A DNA stretch of 64,000 nt from NCBI GenBank assembly GCA_039707465.1, contig CM077647.1:115942610-116006609 (forward strand). Direction: 5' to 3'. This document shows, in pieces, positions 1 through 36,769 of this stretch. The DNA is from Rhabdophis nuchalis (Eukaryota; Chordata; Lepidosauria; Squamata; Natricidae). Below the pieces are notes generated by a model that saw only the letters and a list, made by a program, of their open reading frames with translations, ran no database searches and had not been told where the DNA came from. Within the stretch, counting starts at the first letter, position 1. The number at the start of each line of letters is the position of its first letter. Both the position numbers and the translations under genes were made by a program.

Positions 1-172
1 ATAGAAGACCAGCTCTTCTGGTTTCCAGCACTGCCACATGCAAAAAGGCCAGCTGATCGTCACGTGTGCCTGTGCGCCAGAAACCTGGAAGAGGAACAGA
101 TGCCGCCGCGCGTGCCAGGCAACATGGCTCCACCTGATACTTCGGGCACACATGCCATAGGTTCACCATAAT
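1..172 (-). mobile_element. hAT element, right end only
   Basis: The stretch ends in GCCATAGGTTCACCAT, the degenerate inverted terminal repeat of the same family as the complete copy at 16917-17493 (AGGTTCGCCATCGCTG). The other end lies off the window. Confidence 0.5.
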
Positions 173-182
173 AGATCTATAC

Positions 183-330
183 CTATACATTTGATTTAAG
201 TTTAAGTTTATTATATTTATATACCACCCTATCTCCCTGACGGGACTCAGGGCAGTGCACAGGGAATAATAAAAACATAGCAATAAATACAATAAATATT
301 GAAAATAAATTAAAAGTAAATTAAATTTGG
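183..330 (-). mobile_element. LINE 3' end, minus strand
   Basis: Contains TATACCACCCTATCTCCC and GGACTCAGGGCAGTGCACAG, the reverse of the conserved CR1/L2-like 3' UTR seen in the better copy at 24481-26574 (ATCCCGCCCTTCTCC, CCAGGGCGGCGCACAGG), next to an A/T-rich tail. Confidence 0.6.
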
Positions 331-419
331 AACCCATGCTAAAAGTTATCATTAAAATTTGTCTTGCCTAAGGGTAAAATTTCATTTTCTTACATCAAAT
401 TTCATTTTGTTAGATAGGG

Positions 420-1112
420 CCTAGTGTTCATATCTGTCAAGATCCATCTGGATCTTGAGCCTATCTTCTAGGGTGTTGGCTATTCCTGCCAGCTTGGTGT
501 TATCTGCAAATTTGATGACTTCCCTTCTATTCTCTTCATCTAGATCGTTTATGAAGATATTGAAGAATACTGGGTCTAAAACAGAATCTTGGGGTATTCT
601 ACTGCTTATTTCTCTCTATGTAATTGTAGTTCCAATAAGGCAGGGATATCAAACTCAAGATGCTTAAATCCGGCTGCAGTGTTGACCTGGAAATATCAAA
701 GGACCGGCCCACAGTGTCTCTGTGTGTCCCCCCGCACCCTGTTTTGGCCGACAGAGTGCTTCAGGAGGCCATCCAGTCCAAAAATGGAATGGGGCCCATG
801 TGTCCCCCCGCGCCCCATTTGGCTGACAGGGTGCTAAAGGAGGCCATCTGTCCGTTTCCCCTTCCCGGACAACCCACGGAGAACAACAATGCTGATTCCG
901 GCCCTTGAAGGACATCTTTCGGAAATTTGACATTCAGTTTGACACCTTTGCACTAAGGACTACATGTTGAGTGTGATTTGTCAACCAGTTACAAATCCAT
1001 CTGGTGGTCATGCTGTCTATCCCACATTTTTCTAGCTTACCAAGAAGCAGGTTGTGGTTTACTTTATCAAATGCCTTTCTGAAATCCAAGTTGGACCACT
1101 AATTTAATTACT
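420..1112 (-). mobile_element. CR1-type LINE reverse transcriptase fragment, split by a hAT insertion
   Basis: Read on the minus strand, 420-640 gives a CR1-like RT stretch containing FADNTKLAGIANTLEDRL. The catalytic FADD has become FADN. The homologous sequence resumes at 951-1112 (minus strand: KAFDKV-like region, then NLLLGKLEKCGI). The hAT at 641-950 separates the halves. The element is 5'-truncated and non-functional. Confidence 0.75.
641..950. mobile_element. hAT non-autonomous element inserted in CR1
   Basis: Ends are CAGGGATATCAAACTC and AGTTTGACACCTTTG, inverted versions of each other. The flanks are CAATAAGG (633-640) and CACTAAGG (951-958), a 7/8 target duplication. Inside, a unit of about 70 bases (GTGTCCCCCCGC, then GGCCGACAG, then GGAGGCCATC) is tandemly repeated (about 722-775 and 798-850). 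The small open frames here are by-products. Confidence 0.8.
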
Positions 1113-2148
1113 GTCAAAGAATGAAATAAGATTTGTTTAGCATGATCTGTTTTGATATGTTGGCTTCTAGTTATAACTTTGCTTGCTTCTACATGTTGGC
1201 AGATTTGGTTTTATTATTGTTGTTGTTATTATCATCTTTTCCAGGAGCTGGAAAATGACAGACTGACTGGTCTGTTTCTTGGATCTGTCCCCCTAGCCAC
1301 CACTTTTTTTTTTTTGAAGATGGGAGCTACACCAGCTCTTTTCCGTTATTCTAATAGTTCCCCATTGCTCCAGGATCCTTGAAAGATATGTTTCATGGTT
1401 CCTAGATCATGCCTGCCAGCTCCTTCAGAACTCTGGGATGTAAATAATCAATTCCTGGTGATTTGAATTCGTCTAGAGGGAACAGGTATTCTCTCTCCAT
1501 GAAAATGTGTGAGATCATTTAATGGTGGCTGCTACTTGAAAAATGATCTTTGTAAGAAGCTAAGGTTTATGAAAACAAAATGATTACTTGAAATATAAAG
1601 CAATGTTTTAACCAGATATATAATCAAACTCTTCACACGTTTAGGAGGACAGGCCACTGTATGAAGAGCATAAAAACTTTTAAGAGGAAATTAGCTTCCC
1701 TGATTCTGTCAGTCTTGATTTTAGGACTTAATTCCTACAATATCTCCCAATTCTAGAAGGCCAAACATCATGCAAAGGAAACTTCTATGGTTGCTATCCA
1801 TCTGCTTTGAATGTGTTTGATAAGCTGTGAAACTTACTTTTTTATTCTTGAGAAATCATCCAACTCTTTTCTTTTAAACAGCTGACACATGAGAATGGGT
1901 GTGCACTTTTTTTTCTGAGTTATCTATTATACACTGCTTATTCTATCTCAGGTTCGTCAGACACTCCAGTTAATTCCACTAATGCATTTATTTGGCAATA
2001 CATACTAGAAGCTGGACTTTGTGATAAAGGTACATTCCAAATAATGCAAACACTGTAGCCTACTTGAAAATTTGTACTCAAAGCTATCTTAAGTAAATCA
2101 CCATTGTCTAGAAATCTACTTTAATGCAGTCTTAATAAGCAAATAAGC
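1113..2148. other. IMMT intron, no feature recognised
   Basis: AT-rich sequence with a poly-T run at 1303-1314. I see no exon, repeat family or RNA gene here. It lies in the IMMT intron downstream of exon 10. Confidence 0.5.
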
Positions 2149-2385
2149 CAGGGGTGAAACCCAGCAGGTTCTGACAGATTCTGGAGAACCAGTAGCGGAA
2201 ATTGTGAGTAGTTTGGAGAACCGGTAGCGGACATTTTGAGTAGTTTGGAGAACTGGCAAATGCCACCTCTGGCTGGCCCCAGAGTGGGGTGGGAATGGAG
2301 ATTTTGCACTATCCTTCCCCTGCCACAATCACCAACCAAGCTACGACTACAGAACCAGTAGTAAAAAAAATGAATTTCACTACTG
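2149..2385. mobile_element. hAT element, CAGTGGTGGGATTC-type family
   Basis: Bounded by perfect 8-bp duplications AAATAAGC (2141-2148 and 2386-2393). Ends are CAGGGGTGAAACCCAGC and GAATTTCACTACTG. Inside, AGAACCGGTAGCGGAAATTTTGAGT-type units are repeated twice (about 2190-2220 and 2217-2250). Relatives are at 5422, 40035 and 53807. Confidence 0.88.
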
Positions 2386-2466
2386 AAATAAGCACTAAAT
2401 AAGAATCAATTGCCCCAATTGTTGGCCAACACTGAACGGACAACTTAAAACCATGCTAGAAAATTA

Positions 2467-2989
2467 AATGCTAGTTCTCATCTTCAAAGAGCTCCATGGC
2501 TCGGGACCTAGCTATCTGCGGGATCGGATCCTGCCCCATACATCCTCCCGGCCGATTCATTCCCACAGAGAGGGACTTCTCCGGGTGCCGTCCACTAGAC
2601 TTTGTCAGCGGGCGACGCCCAGGGGAAGGGCCTTCTCTGTGGCGGGCCCAGCCCTCTGGAACGACCTTCCCCCCGATATTAGAACAACTACGGACCTCCG
2701 GCCCTTCCGTCAGAAATTAAAAACACACTTTTTCTGCTTGGCCGGCCTAGGTTAGTCTCTACCTTAGGGGTTAGGGAACGTTAATTTTAAAAATGGGGAT
2801 TTTTGTGCAGGGACAATTAGATTTAATTTGTTTTTACTTATTGTATTTATTTATGTATATATTTTATGTGTTTTAATGTTTTCCCTGTGCACCGCTCTGA
2901 GTCCCCCTGGGGAGAAGTCCCTCTCTGTGGGAGCGAATCGGTCGGGAGGATGTATGGGGCAGGATCCGATCCCGCGGTATATAAAATAA

Positions 2990-3022
<33 letters not shown>

Positions 3023-3042
3023 GTTGTTGTTGTTGTTGTTGT
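2467..3042 (+). mobile_element. CR1/L3-like LINE, 3' part, with inverted self-duplication and (ATT)n(GTT)n tail
   Basis: Encodes the end of the LINE protein ([20 protein letters not shown], then [18 protein letters not shown]) and continues through the 3' UTR to TATATAAAATAAATTATT. It matches the copy at 34016-35215 base for base over long stretches. Between CCCCCTGGGGAGA and CGCGGTATA it carries 66 extra bases (2911-2976) that are the reverse complement of its own 2517-2582. The (ATT)n(GTT)n tail abuts IMMT exon 10. Confidence 0.88.
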
Positions 3043-3060
3043 TAAATACTCATTAGTTAC

Positions 3061-29338
<26,278 letters not shown>

Positions 29339-29600
29339 GATGATGCCGAAAAACGACCGCCGAAGCTTAAAAAAAAAAAAGCAGTGTCGCGAGCCACCGC
29401 CTGCCTGCCCCCGCAGTGACAAGCGGCCAGGCACGTTAACGAGGAGGGAGGAGCTTGAGTTTACCAATCAAAATGGACTAAACGGCGAATATGCAAATAT
29501 CCTCCCTCTATCATACAGAGACTATCATGGCGGTCAATTGGAATACAAAACGTCATCAGCCACGCGTACTAAGAAGCGCGGAATGAGTCGCTCTTGGGCC
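29339..29600 (-). promoter_or_regulatory. Likely IMMT promoter region
   Basis: This sequence lies immediately upstream of the IMMT start codon and adjoins a CpG-rich stretch (about 28870-29345) that covers exon 1 and the start of intron 1. Visible sites are CCAAT (29464-29468), an octamer ATGCAAAT (29491-29498) and an ATGGCGG, YY1-like core near 29527. There is no clear TATA box. The transcription start is not determined from sequence. Confidence 0.5.
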
Positions 29601-29658
29601 TTGGGCTCGGAGAATGGTTTTGGCGCCATGCCTGTTTTTTTTGGGGGGGGGGGCATCA

Positions 29659-29683
29659 TATACATATATATATATATATATAT
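29659..29683 (+). repeat. (AT)n microsatellite
   Basis: AT dinucleotide tract preceded by a poly-G run at 29643-29653, between IMMT and MRPL35. Confidence 0.88.
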
Positions 29684-30011
29684 GTCGATGTCAATAGCCT
29701 TGCAAAGTGTGCTGCTGATAAAGGAGGAAAGCAAAAAATAAAACGTGGAACAATGTTGTATTGGAATGCTATTTATTCTAAACATGGGCCTGTACCACAG
29801 CATTTTCATGGAAGTTATAAAAAAAGAGTCAAAAAATTAATTATGTTCATGTTCAGGCTTAACATAAAACACGGCCAGTATAATGTCTTCTGTTAAAAGA
29901 TATAAAAAGTATACCACTCCACGTGTTACAGATAGGAACATGTTTTGTTCAATTTATGTTGTTTGAACCCCATAAAATGCTATTGCTTTTCCCTTCACCT
30001 ATTCATTTCAT

Positions 30012-30012
<1 letters not shown>

Positions 30013-30079
<67 letters not shown>

Positions 30080-30400
30080 CTTTATTGTCATTGTAAAAAT
30101 TACAATGAAATTGGTTTTAACTTCACTGGTGCAAAATTATAACAGAAACAAAAAAGAGAGAAAAGAAAAAAGAAAAAACTAACATGTGCATGGAGTGATT
30201 GCGGTTGAATTTAAAAGTCTCACAGCCCATGGATAGAAGCTACCTTTAAACCTGTTCGTTCGGCTGGCTATACTTTGATATCTTCTGCCTGATGGTAGAA
30301 GGGCAAAGAGATACCAACCAGGGTGTGAATATGTACAATATGTATTGTATGTATATTTTAAAAAAACAGCAGTATCAGGTGGCAGGGTATAAGAACTCAC
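30013..30400 (-). mobile_element. LINE 3' end with (AAT)n tail
   Basis: On the minus strand a C-terminal protein stretch (LLPSGRRYQSIASRTNRFKG, then SFYPWAVRLLN, 30220-30310) is followed by a 3' UTR, then CCAATTTCATTGTAATTTTT, then CAATGACAATAAAG and about 67 bases of (ATT)n. This is the fullest copy of the LINE tip that elsewhere appears alone next to (ATT)n. Confidence 0.72.
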
Positions 30401-30404
30401 TAAA

Positions 30405-30632
30405 TCAGAGCCAATGGGTAAGGCACCGGACTATTAAGTGGGAGACCATGAGTTCAAGTCAAGTCTTACCCATGAAAACCAGTTGAGTAATCCTGTTCCA
30501 ATCATTGTCCTTCAGCCCAATCCTCCTCACAAGATTGTGGGGAAAATAGTAGCAAAATGTATTTGGATATGTTCGCTGCCTTGCTTACTATTTGTAAAAA
30601 TAATAAAAGCAGGATAAAATAATAATAATAGA
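30405..30632 (+). mobile_element. tRNA-derived SINE
   Basis: The head CAGAGCCAATGGGTAAGGCA and GAGTTCAAGTC (30450-30460) look like RNA polymerase III A and B boxes. The body TTCAGCCCAATCCTCCTCAC and TATGTTCGCTGCCTTGC, ending AAAAATAATAAAAGCAGGAT, is a common squamate SINE. The 3' end is (AAT)n. Confidence 0.8.
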
Positions 30633-31319
30633 GACTATGACATAGTACATCATGCTAATCAATTGAATAATTTAATGACACTTAAAAAATGCCTGAGACT
30701 TCATTTCATATTGAGGAAATAACATACTAAGTGTGCATCAGATTTGGATATTCAATAATTTTGAATGGACAGCTATGTAAAAATAGTCCCAACATAGTAA
30801 ATAATTGCTTATACTATGTACCATGTTTTGTTTAATTGAGATTTAGTGAATAAGCCAGAATAGTGACTAGTGAATAGCATTTATACAATCATTTATACAA
30901 CACACTCAGCCAAAATAAAAATTAGAGACTAGCATAATAACTGTGGACCAATAAATCAGATAAATAAAACTAACAATATTCGTGGATTAATTTCCAAAAG
31001 AAATTTCCTGACGCTTGTAGGAAAAACCCCAAACCTTTGGGATTAACAAATTTATTTTCAGATAGTTTTTTGTAGATCGTGTCAAATAGATGGATTGAAG
31101 TTCTATATGACATTTTATATTTAATTAAATTATAGGAGAATTTTATGAGTTACTGTGAGAATTGGCAGACAAATATATACGCTAAAGAACACCTTCAGCT
31201 AACTCAAAAGGCAGTAAGTCTACAATCATGAGTTTTTAGTCGAGTAGTTTACACGTTATACAGGTTATTACATTTGCCATTATTTTACAACATAATGTGA
31301 CAAAAAACATCCTGATTTT
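30633..31319. other. Intergenic AT-rich sequence between IMMT and MRPL35
   Basis: Nothing recognised up to the MRPL35 promoter. Confidence 0.45.
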
Positions 31320-31445
31320 TTACAAGCAATGGATGAAAGCGACAGAATGTCGCGTAAATTCATTTTCGCGTTTGCTTAGTATTGACTCCCTACAGTTGCC
31401 GTAGCGAGGCAGAACGGAGTGCAGGGAAGGAAGATGGCTGCGTTT
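31320..31445 (+). promoter_or_regulatory. MRPL35 promoter and start region with YY1-like site
   Basis: The 100 bases before the start codon hold GCG-rich sites (TTTCGCG near 31370) and no TATA box. The start codon itself lies in AAGATGGCTGCG, close to the YY1 consensus AAGATGGCGGC, a known arrangement in TATA-less housekeeping genes. Confidence 0.45.
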
Positions 31446-31467
31446 GCTGCGGTGCGGCGGTTTTCAG
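31434..31467 (+). CDS. MRPL35: MRPL35 coding exon 1
   Basis: 34 nt encoding [11 protein letters not shown], phase 1 at a TTTTCAG/GTCAGT donor. It is hydrophobic with two arginines, the start of a mitochondrial presequence. The upstream frame is open to 31419 only through a GTG, so the ATG at 31434 is the start. Confidence 0.9.
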
Positions 31468-34400
31468 GTCAGTGGAGGAGAGGAAAATCCAAACGGAAAT
31501 TTCTTGGGTCTGATGTTTCAGGACGAGTAGAGGAACGAAAAGAGATAGCTTACTGCTGCGAAATCATTGAAGTCATTATAGATGCCCCTAAATTTGTGTA
31601 ACTGTATATTTGTATGCAGGGACGATACTACCTGGGATACTGTAGAGGGGTGGAGAACTATTGCCCCTGTATGACCTGTGGACATCCAAAGCCCAGAATT
31701 ATTAGCTCTGCTGCCCCACACATCTTAATGTTTTGACACAAGACACAATCTTGAAACAGAATGCATTGCTTATTAGATTTATTACTTAGGAGTAAAATGT
31801 ACAAGGGAAATACGGGAAAATGAAATTATTGAAAATGGAGGGGGGGGGGGGGAATCCAAGTCTTCGTATCTATTCTACTCCCAACAATTAATATGCCAAA
31901 GTATATATAAAGAAGCAAATTTATTAAAATCAAGTATAAACTCACATTGGCTTCACACAATGTTCTAGGATATAATTTGGTTTGTTTGGCTTTATTTATG
32001 GCAGTTGAACCCAGTCAAAATTAAGAATACCATTGCTTAATATGATGTGAAAACATAAAAGGAGTATAGCTATAGAAAGCTATAGAATAAAATATTGCTG
32101 TTAAACAGCTTAGTGTTATTGGCTAGTTCCAAATGGTATTTATTCTAATAAAATCAAAAGTATATTTTGAATTGTGAACCAGCTTAATAATATTGTAAGG
32201 TTTTTTTTCTTTCATGCATGGCTTTGCTAGCCATAAATACTGTTAATTGCTTAATTTAGCTGTTTAAACAGGAAATAACCATTTCCTCTACCAATCTTGT
32301 TTTTAAAAAAAATAAAAAACAAAAAAATCCTGTCCTGAAGACTGAATGTGCATTATCATTACTATATATCTAATTGATATCTCTTGACAATTCACACTTT
32401 CTTCAAATCTGCTCCATTGTCATTAAAAATTGTGGCTTCTGAATACCATTCTGATTCTTAATCAAGATAGAATAATTACTTCACATCACCTCAAAATTCC
32501 TAAATGGGCAATAGTTATGCATGGTAATCAGGAAGTTTTTGAAACTTGTGCTGAGTTCTTTTACCCTGTTGCTCATGTTCTGTTTTGGTGTTGTTGGTTT
32601 TTTTTGTAGGAGTTTTACGATCTTTTTGCTCTTTGGTCCCTTCAGCCTACAGTGGCTCATGCAATGTAACTCCAATTTATCAACGGTCTTCATTTCATAT
32701 TTCTCAGAGTCAGATATCCACAGGTTCTATCAAAAAACCTTTTTTATCTTTAGGCAGTACTTCATCTGGACTTTCCTTTTCTATAACAAACAGGTAAGTG
32801 TTGTTTAACAAAGTTGAAATTCCATAAATATGGATTTAGTTTCTTCCTTTATGATTATTTCTTTATTTAAAAAGTGTATAAGGTTTCTCATCTTATGAAA
32901 CAGAGCTCTGGACAGCTAACAGCAATAATAAAAACACAGTGATAAAATAGTCCAACAAGCAAAAAAGAAAAATGTAGCACCTAATCCAGCAACTTCCATC
33001 CAACTGCACAGTCTTCTAGGCTTTAACATTGGTATCCCAGTGCCAGATTTCTGGAAAGCTAAGAGTGTGGAGACCTGTTGATCTAAAGGCAGGCAATGTT
33101 TTGTAATGTCAATATGTAGTAATGCAGTACTACATATTCTACCATCTTTTTCTTTTCACTATTTTCACAGTCCGGTTTGTAAGATATGCCTGTTTTAATT
33201 TCAGATTTATAATAATGGCTACTCATAATGTCTTTTGTTTGATTTTAGTTTGTATGTTAAGCAAATCCAGCCAATTGTAGCTTATTCCATAAACCCCAAT
33301 TATATAAAATATGGTTAGTACAATGTTTGAATCAATACATTATTTATGTAATGAAGCAGTTCTTGATCACAAAAACAAAAGCCCACCCCAATATTCTATT
33401 ACAGGACTCTCAGCTCTCAGGCCACAAACTGGTCCTTGGCCTGTTAGGAACTAGGCTGCATGAGTGGAGGAGAACTGGGGACCAGTGAGAAAAAGCAAAC
33501 AACACCCCCCCCCCCACACACACACACATACAAACACCAGTCGATTATCTTCCATGAAATCGGTCCCTGGTGTCAAAAGGTTTGGGACACTATTCTATTA
33601 GATATTCCATTATCGATTTGCTCCATACTGTATTTAAGAATTGAAAATAATTCTACTTGGCAAAATAACAAGAACTCTACTTAGATTTGACTCCCCATAG
33701 AGCTGGGGTGTCAAACTTGCAGTCCATGGGCCCTGCGTCCCAGCCCTGCCCAATTTAGCGAAGCATGGAAAAGGCCTGATATGTCATGTGACACCGCTGT
33801 GATGCCACGAGTTTCACACCATGCTATAGAGCATAACAATCTTTAGGCATAGTAGCCCATTATAGTGATAGAAGGCCTACATGGAAGTTCTATTTCTAAG
33901 AGATATTGACTCCATTTGTCAGGAAGTATTGCAGAAAGAATTTGAGGTATGCAGTCAGGTTCGATCATAAATATGATTCCATTATGAAGAATTACTGTAA
34001 GAATGAGGGACTAATAAGTCAGGAGAAGTGGCGAAAGCGCAGGTAGCAGAGGTCGACCCCGAGACCCCTCACATGTGGGGTGCCTCAGGGGTCGGTCCTC
34101 TCGCCTCTCCTGTTTAACACATATATGAAGCCGCTGGGTGAGATCATCCATGGTTTTGGGGTAGAGTACCATCTCTACGCTGATGATACTCAGCTGTATA
34201 TATCTACCCCAAACCACCCCAACGATGCCGTAGCGGTGATGTGCCAGTGCCTGGAAGCTGTACGGATCTGGATGGGAAGAAACGGACTCAGGCTCAACCC
34301 GACCAAGACCGAGTGGCTGTGGTTTCCGGCTGCCCGATTCAACCAGTTGACTCCATCGCTGGCCATTGGGGGCAAACATCTTGCCCCAGTGGATGGGGCG

Positions 34401-36012
34401 CGCAACTTGGGTGTCCTCCTGGATGCCCGGCTGTCCATGGAAGATCAAGTGACAGCCGTGGCCAGGAGGGCGTTTTACCAGGTTCGCCTGGTTCGCCAGT
34501 TGCGCCCCCTATTGGATCGGGACGCCCTTCGCACAGTCACCCATGCTCTCGTGACATCCCGACTGGACTATTGTAACTCTCTCTACATGGGGCTCCCCTT
34601 GAGGTGCACCCAAAGACTTCAGCTGGTCCAGAATGCAGCCGCGCGAGCAATAATGGGTACCGCAAGGTATACCCATGTAACACTGCTCTTGCGCGAGCTG
34701 CACTGGCTACCTGTCGTCTTTCGGGTGCGCTTCAAGGTGTTAGTTCTCATCTTTAAAGCGCTCCATGGCTCGGGACCTATCTGCGGGATCGGATTCTGCC
34801 CCATACATCCTCCCGGCCGATTCGCTCCCACAGAGAGGGACTGCTCCGGGTGCCGTCCACTAGACTTTGTCAGCGGGCGACGCCCAGGGGAAGGGCCTTC
34901 TCTGTGGCGGGCCCAGCCCTCTGGAACGACCTTCCCCCCGACATTAGAACAACTACGGACCTCCGCTCCTTCCGTCAGAAATTAAAAACTCACTTTTTCT
35001 GCTTGGCCGGCCTAGGTTAGTCTCTACCTCAGGGGTTAGGGAATGTTAATTTTAAAATGGGGATTTTAGTGCAGGGACAGTTGATTTAATTTGTTTTTAT
35101 TGTATTTATTTATGTATATATTTTATGTTGTTTTAATTTTCCCTGTGCACCGCTCCGAGTCCCCCTGGGGAGAGGACGCGGTATAGAAAAATAAAATCTA
35201 TCTATCTATCTAATCGCTAAAAACAAACATAATTAATGAGATGCAAATGTGGAGGGATTGCTTTTTTCAAGAATTCAATTGTATGCTTTGTCCACTATAA
35301 ACTAGATTGTTTTTCAGTATCTGTATGACAAAAATAATTTTAGAAAGACATTTGAGAACAGAAGGCAATGTTTTGAATAGCCAGTAGAATCGTTGATGTA
35401 CATTTTCTGTGCTACTTGGGCAGGAATTAAATTTTATATTATATAAATAGTGAAGTGGTTTTATATTTTCTTGATTTGAAATAAATATTAGAGTGGCACC
35501 TCTGCTTCAAAATATCCTTCATCAGCAAGCAAGGACAGTCATCAGTTACAGCTTGCGAAAAGGAAAAAGAAAAACTGTGAAACCAGTAATTAAGAGATTT
35601 CTCCGATTGCACTGTGGCCTCTGGCTAAGAAGAAGGGTAAGAATGTTTTCTTCAAACATGGGATTTTTTAATGCGAATGAGTCACCTTTATTCTGTTTAT
35701 AAAGATATATAAAACAATCAATACGAAGAATATACCTCCCTTTATAGAGGTCTTAACAATTTGTGTTTTTACATATAGGCATCTGTTTTTTGAGATTTAA
35801 ATCTTTTGTTCTTTGATTGATAGGCTGGCTACAAGAAAAAAGTGTGGAAAAAAAAGGCTAACCGGATGAAGCGCTTGCGGGAACATGTATTCTGCAACAA
35901 AACACAAAGTGAGATGCTTGATAAAATGACTACTTCCTTCTGGAAAAGAAGAACATGGTACGCCAATGATCCCTATCAGAAATATCATGATCGTACAAAC
36001 TTTCACTTGTGA
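31434..36012 (+). CDS. MRPL35: Mitochondrial large ribosomal subunit protein bL35m
   Basis: Complete gene of four coding exons, 552 nt including the stop, giving 183 residues (human 188). bL35m is a small basic protein of the mitoribosomal large subunit, acting in the mitochondrial matrix. The first half (exons 1-2) is a poorly conserved, Ser-rich presequence. The second half (exons 3-4) is the bL35 core, with [18 protein letters not shown] and [20 protein letters not shown], almost unchanged from mammals. The start ATG sits in a good context (AAGATGG) and all splice phases agree. It is divergently arranged with IMMT (about 2.1 kb between starts) and convergent with REEP1, as in human. Confidence 0.97.
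31468..32609. other. MRPL35 intron 1
   Basis: No repeat recognised apart from a poly-G run near 31841-31852. No exon seen on either strand. Confidence 0.5.
32610..32793 (+). CDS. MRPL35: MRPL35 coding exon 2
   Basis: 184 nt, phase 1 to 2, from a TTTTTTGTAG acceptor to an AACAG/GTAAGTG donor. It encodes a Ser-rich segment starting [16 protein letters not shown] and ending [10 protein letters not shown]. This region matches the fast-evolving presequence of mammalian MRPL35 in length and composition only. Confidence 0.88.
33402..33592. mobile_element. hAT-Charlie-like element with perfect 8-bp duplication
   Basis: Duplication TTCTATTA (33394-33401 and 33593-33600). The interior reads GGTCCTTGGCCTGTTAGGAA and ATGAAATCGGTCCCTGGTGT. 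This closely resembles an abundant mammalian hAT (Charlie/MER-type) repeat that I recall. A (C)n(AC)n tract lies at 33503-33530. Confidence 0.88.
33713..33823. mobile_element. hAT element, CAGGGGTGTCAAACTC family
   Basis: CTGGGGTGTCAAACTTGCAG to CACGAGTTTCACACCATG, with internal TATGTCATGTGACACCGC. Flanks CCATAGAG and CTATAGAG agree at 7 of 8. Confidence 0.82.
34016..35215 (+). mobile_element. CR1/L3-like LINE, 5'-truncated, RT C-half open
   Basis: A 301-codon open frame (34080-34985) holds [33 protein letters not shown] with an intact YADD, the thumb region, and the family C-terminus up to [13 protein letters not shown], where a frameshift changes the normal ending LWNDLPPDI. It is truncated upstream of RT motif A. 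The 3' UTR ends GAGGACGCGGTATAG, AAAATAAAATC and an (ATCT)n tail. It lies in MRPL35 intron 2 in sense orientation, so it may be carried in pre-mRNA. Confidence 0.92.
35492..35636 (+). CDS. MRPL35: MRPL35 coding exon 3
   Basis: 145 nt, phase 2 to 0, ending at a GTAAGA donor. It encodes [20 protein letters not shown], then [20 protein letters not shown] and GLWLRRR. This is the start of the bL35 core and matches human almost residue for residue from RKGKRKTV. Confidence 0.97.
35824..36012 (+). CDS. MRPL35: MRPL35 coding exon 4 (stop)
   Basis: 189 nt in phase 0 after a GATTGATAG acceptor, ending in TGA at 36010-36012. It encodes [20 protein letters not shown], then [20 protein letters not shown] and the C-terminal [10 protein letters not shown]. 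The lysine/arginine richness is that of an rRNA-binding protein. Confidence 0.97.
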   Translation, partial: AGYKKKVWKKKANRMKRLREHVFCNKTQSEMLDKMTTSFWKRRTWYANDPYQKYHDRTNFHL

Positions 36013-36072
36013 ATTGTCAATTGCAATTAATCATTTTATCCTACATTTTTAGCAATCATGTAGGAAGCTTCT

Positions 36073-36104
36073 ATTAAATTACTTATGTACAATAACAAAT
36101 TAAA
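36073..36104 (+). terminator. Candidate MRPL35 poly(A) signals (ATTAAA)
   Basis: Two ATTAAA hexamers lie at 36073-36078 and 36099-36104, 61 and 87 bases after the stop, followed by a T- and GT-rich stretch (near 36109-36125). No AATAAA is nearer. A 3' UTR of about 100 bases would be short but possible. Confidence 0.4.
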
Positions 36105-36769
36105 TATTTATTGGTGTGTTTTATTTGCACAAACTGATTGATATAGTTTATATGATTTACCATGGTCTCAAACATCACAATCCAAATATTGTGCATCAGT
36201 ATTAATGACTGTCTTTAAATCCCGCTTTTAAATAAGAATTGCAACTTTGCTCCAACATTATTTTTTTATTTGGTTAGTGATTTATGTGATTGCCCAGCTC
36301 AAATTAATAATTTTGGGCAATTTTCCTGCTTCTGACTAAACATGTACAATTTAAACAAGTGCTCTTGGAGAGTTATGCCTTCAGTGTTATTTTTTTATTT
36401 ATAAATATTAAAGACAACAGATTGCTCTCTTATCTGAAAAAAATAAGGCACGCTAATCTCACTATTTTCTCAATTATTAATTATTTAAAGCTCAGAAAGA
36501 TATACTTCAATAATTATCTCCAAAAACAGGGCTTAGTTTTGAGTGACAGAATAATTAATAGAAGGTCACCAACTGAAGTTCAAATTGACGAGAAACTTGA
36601 ATTTAACTTTCTATGGTCATGGTTTGAAACTAATCAGAATGCCAGAATACTCTGAGTATTCTTTAGTATCTCTGAGAGTTCTTAAGAAGCCTTTCAATGA
36701 CAGCATAAAAAGTATTGAGGAGATAGAATATAAAAAAAAGAGAGAGCACTACAACCGTACAATTAACCA

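Noticed and set aside
29339..29467. Upstream in-frame extension of IMMT exon 1
   Set aside because: The frame is open but begins only at TTG and contains a Phe run from a poly-A tract. The conserved protein starts at the ATG at 29336-29338.
30405..30480. A functional tRNA gene
   Set aside because: Box-like sequences are present but a cloverleaf does not form by eye, and a SINE body follows.
34190..34831. Other frames across the LINE at 34 kb, and plus-strand frames at 24.9-26.3 kb
   Set aside because: They are shadows of the LINE RT reading frame; only the RT frame has recognisable motifs.
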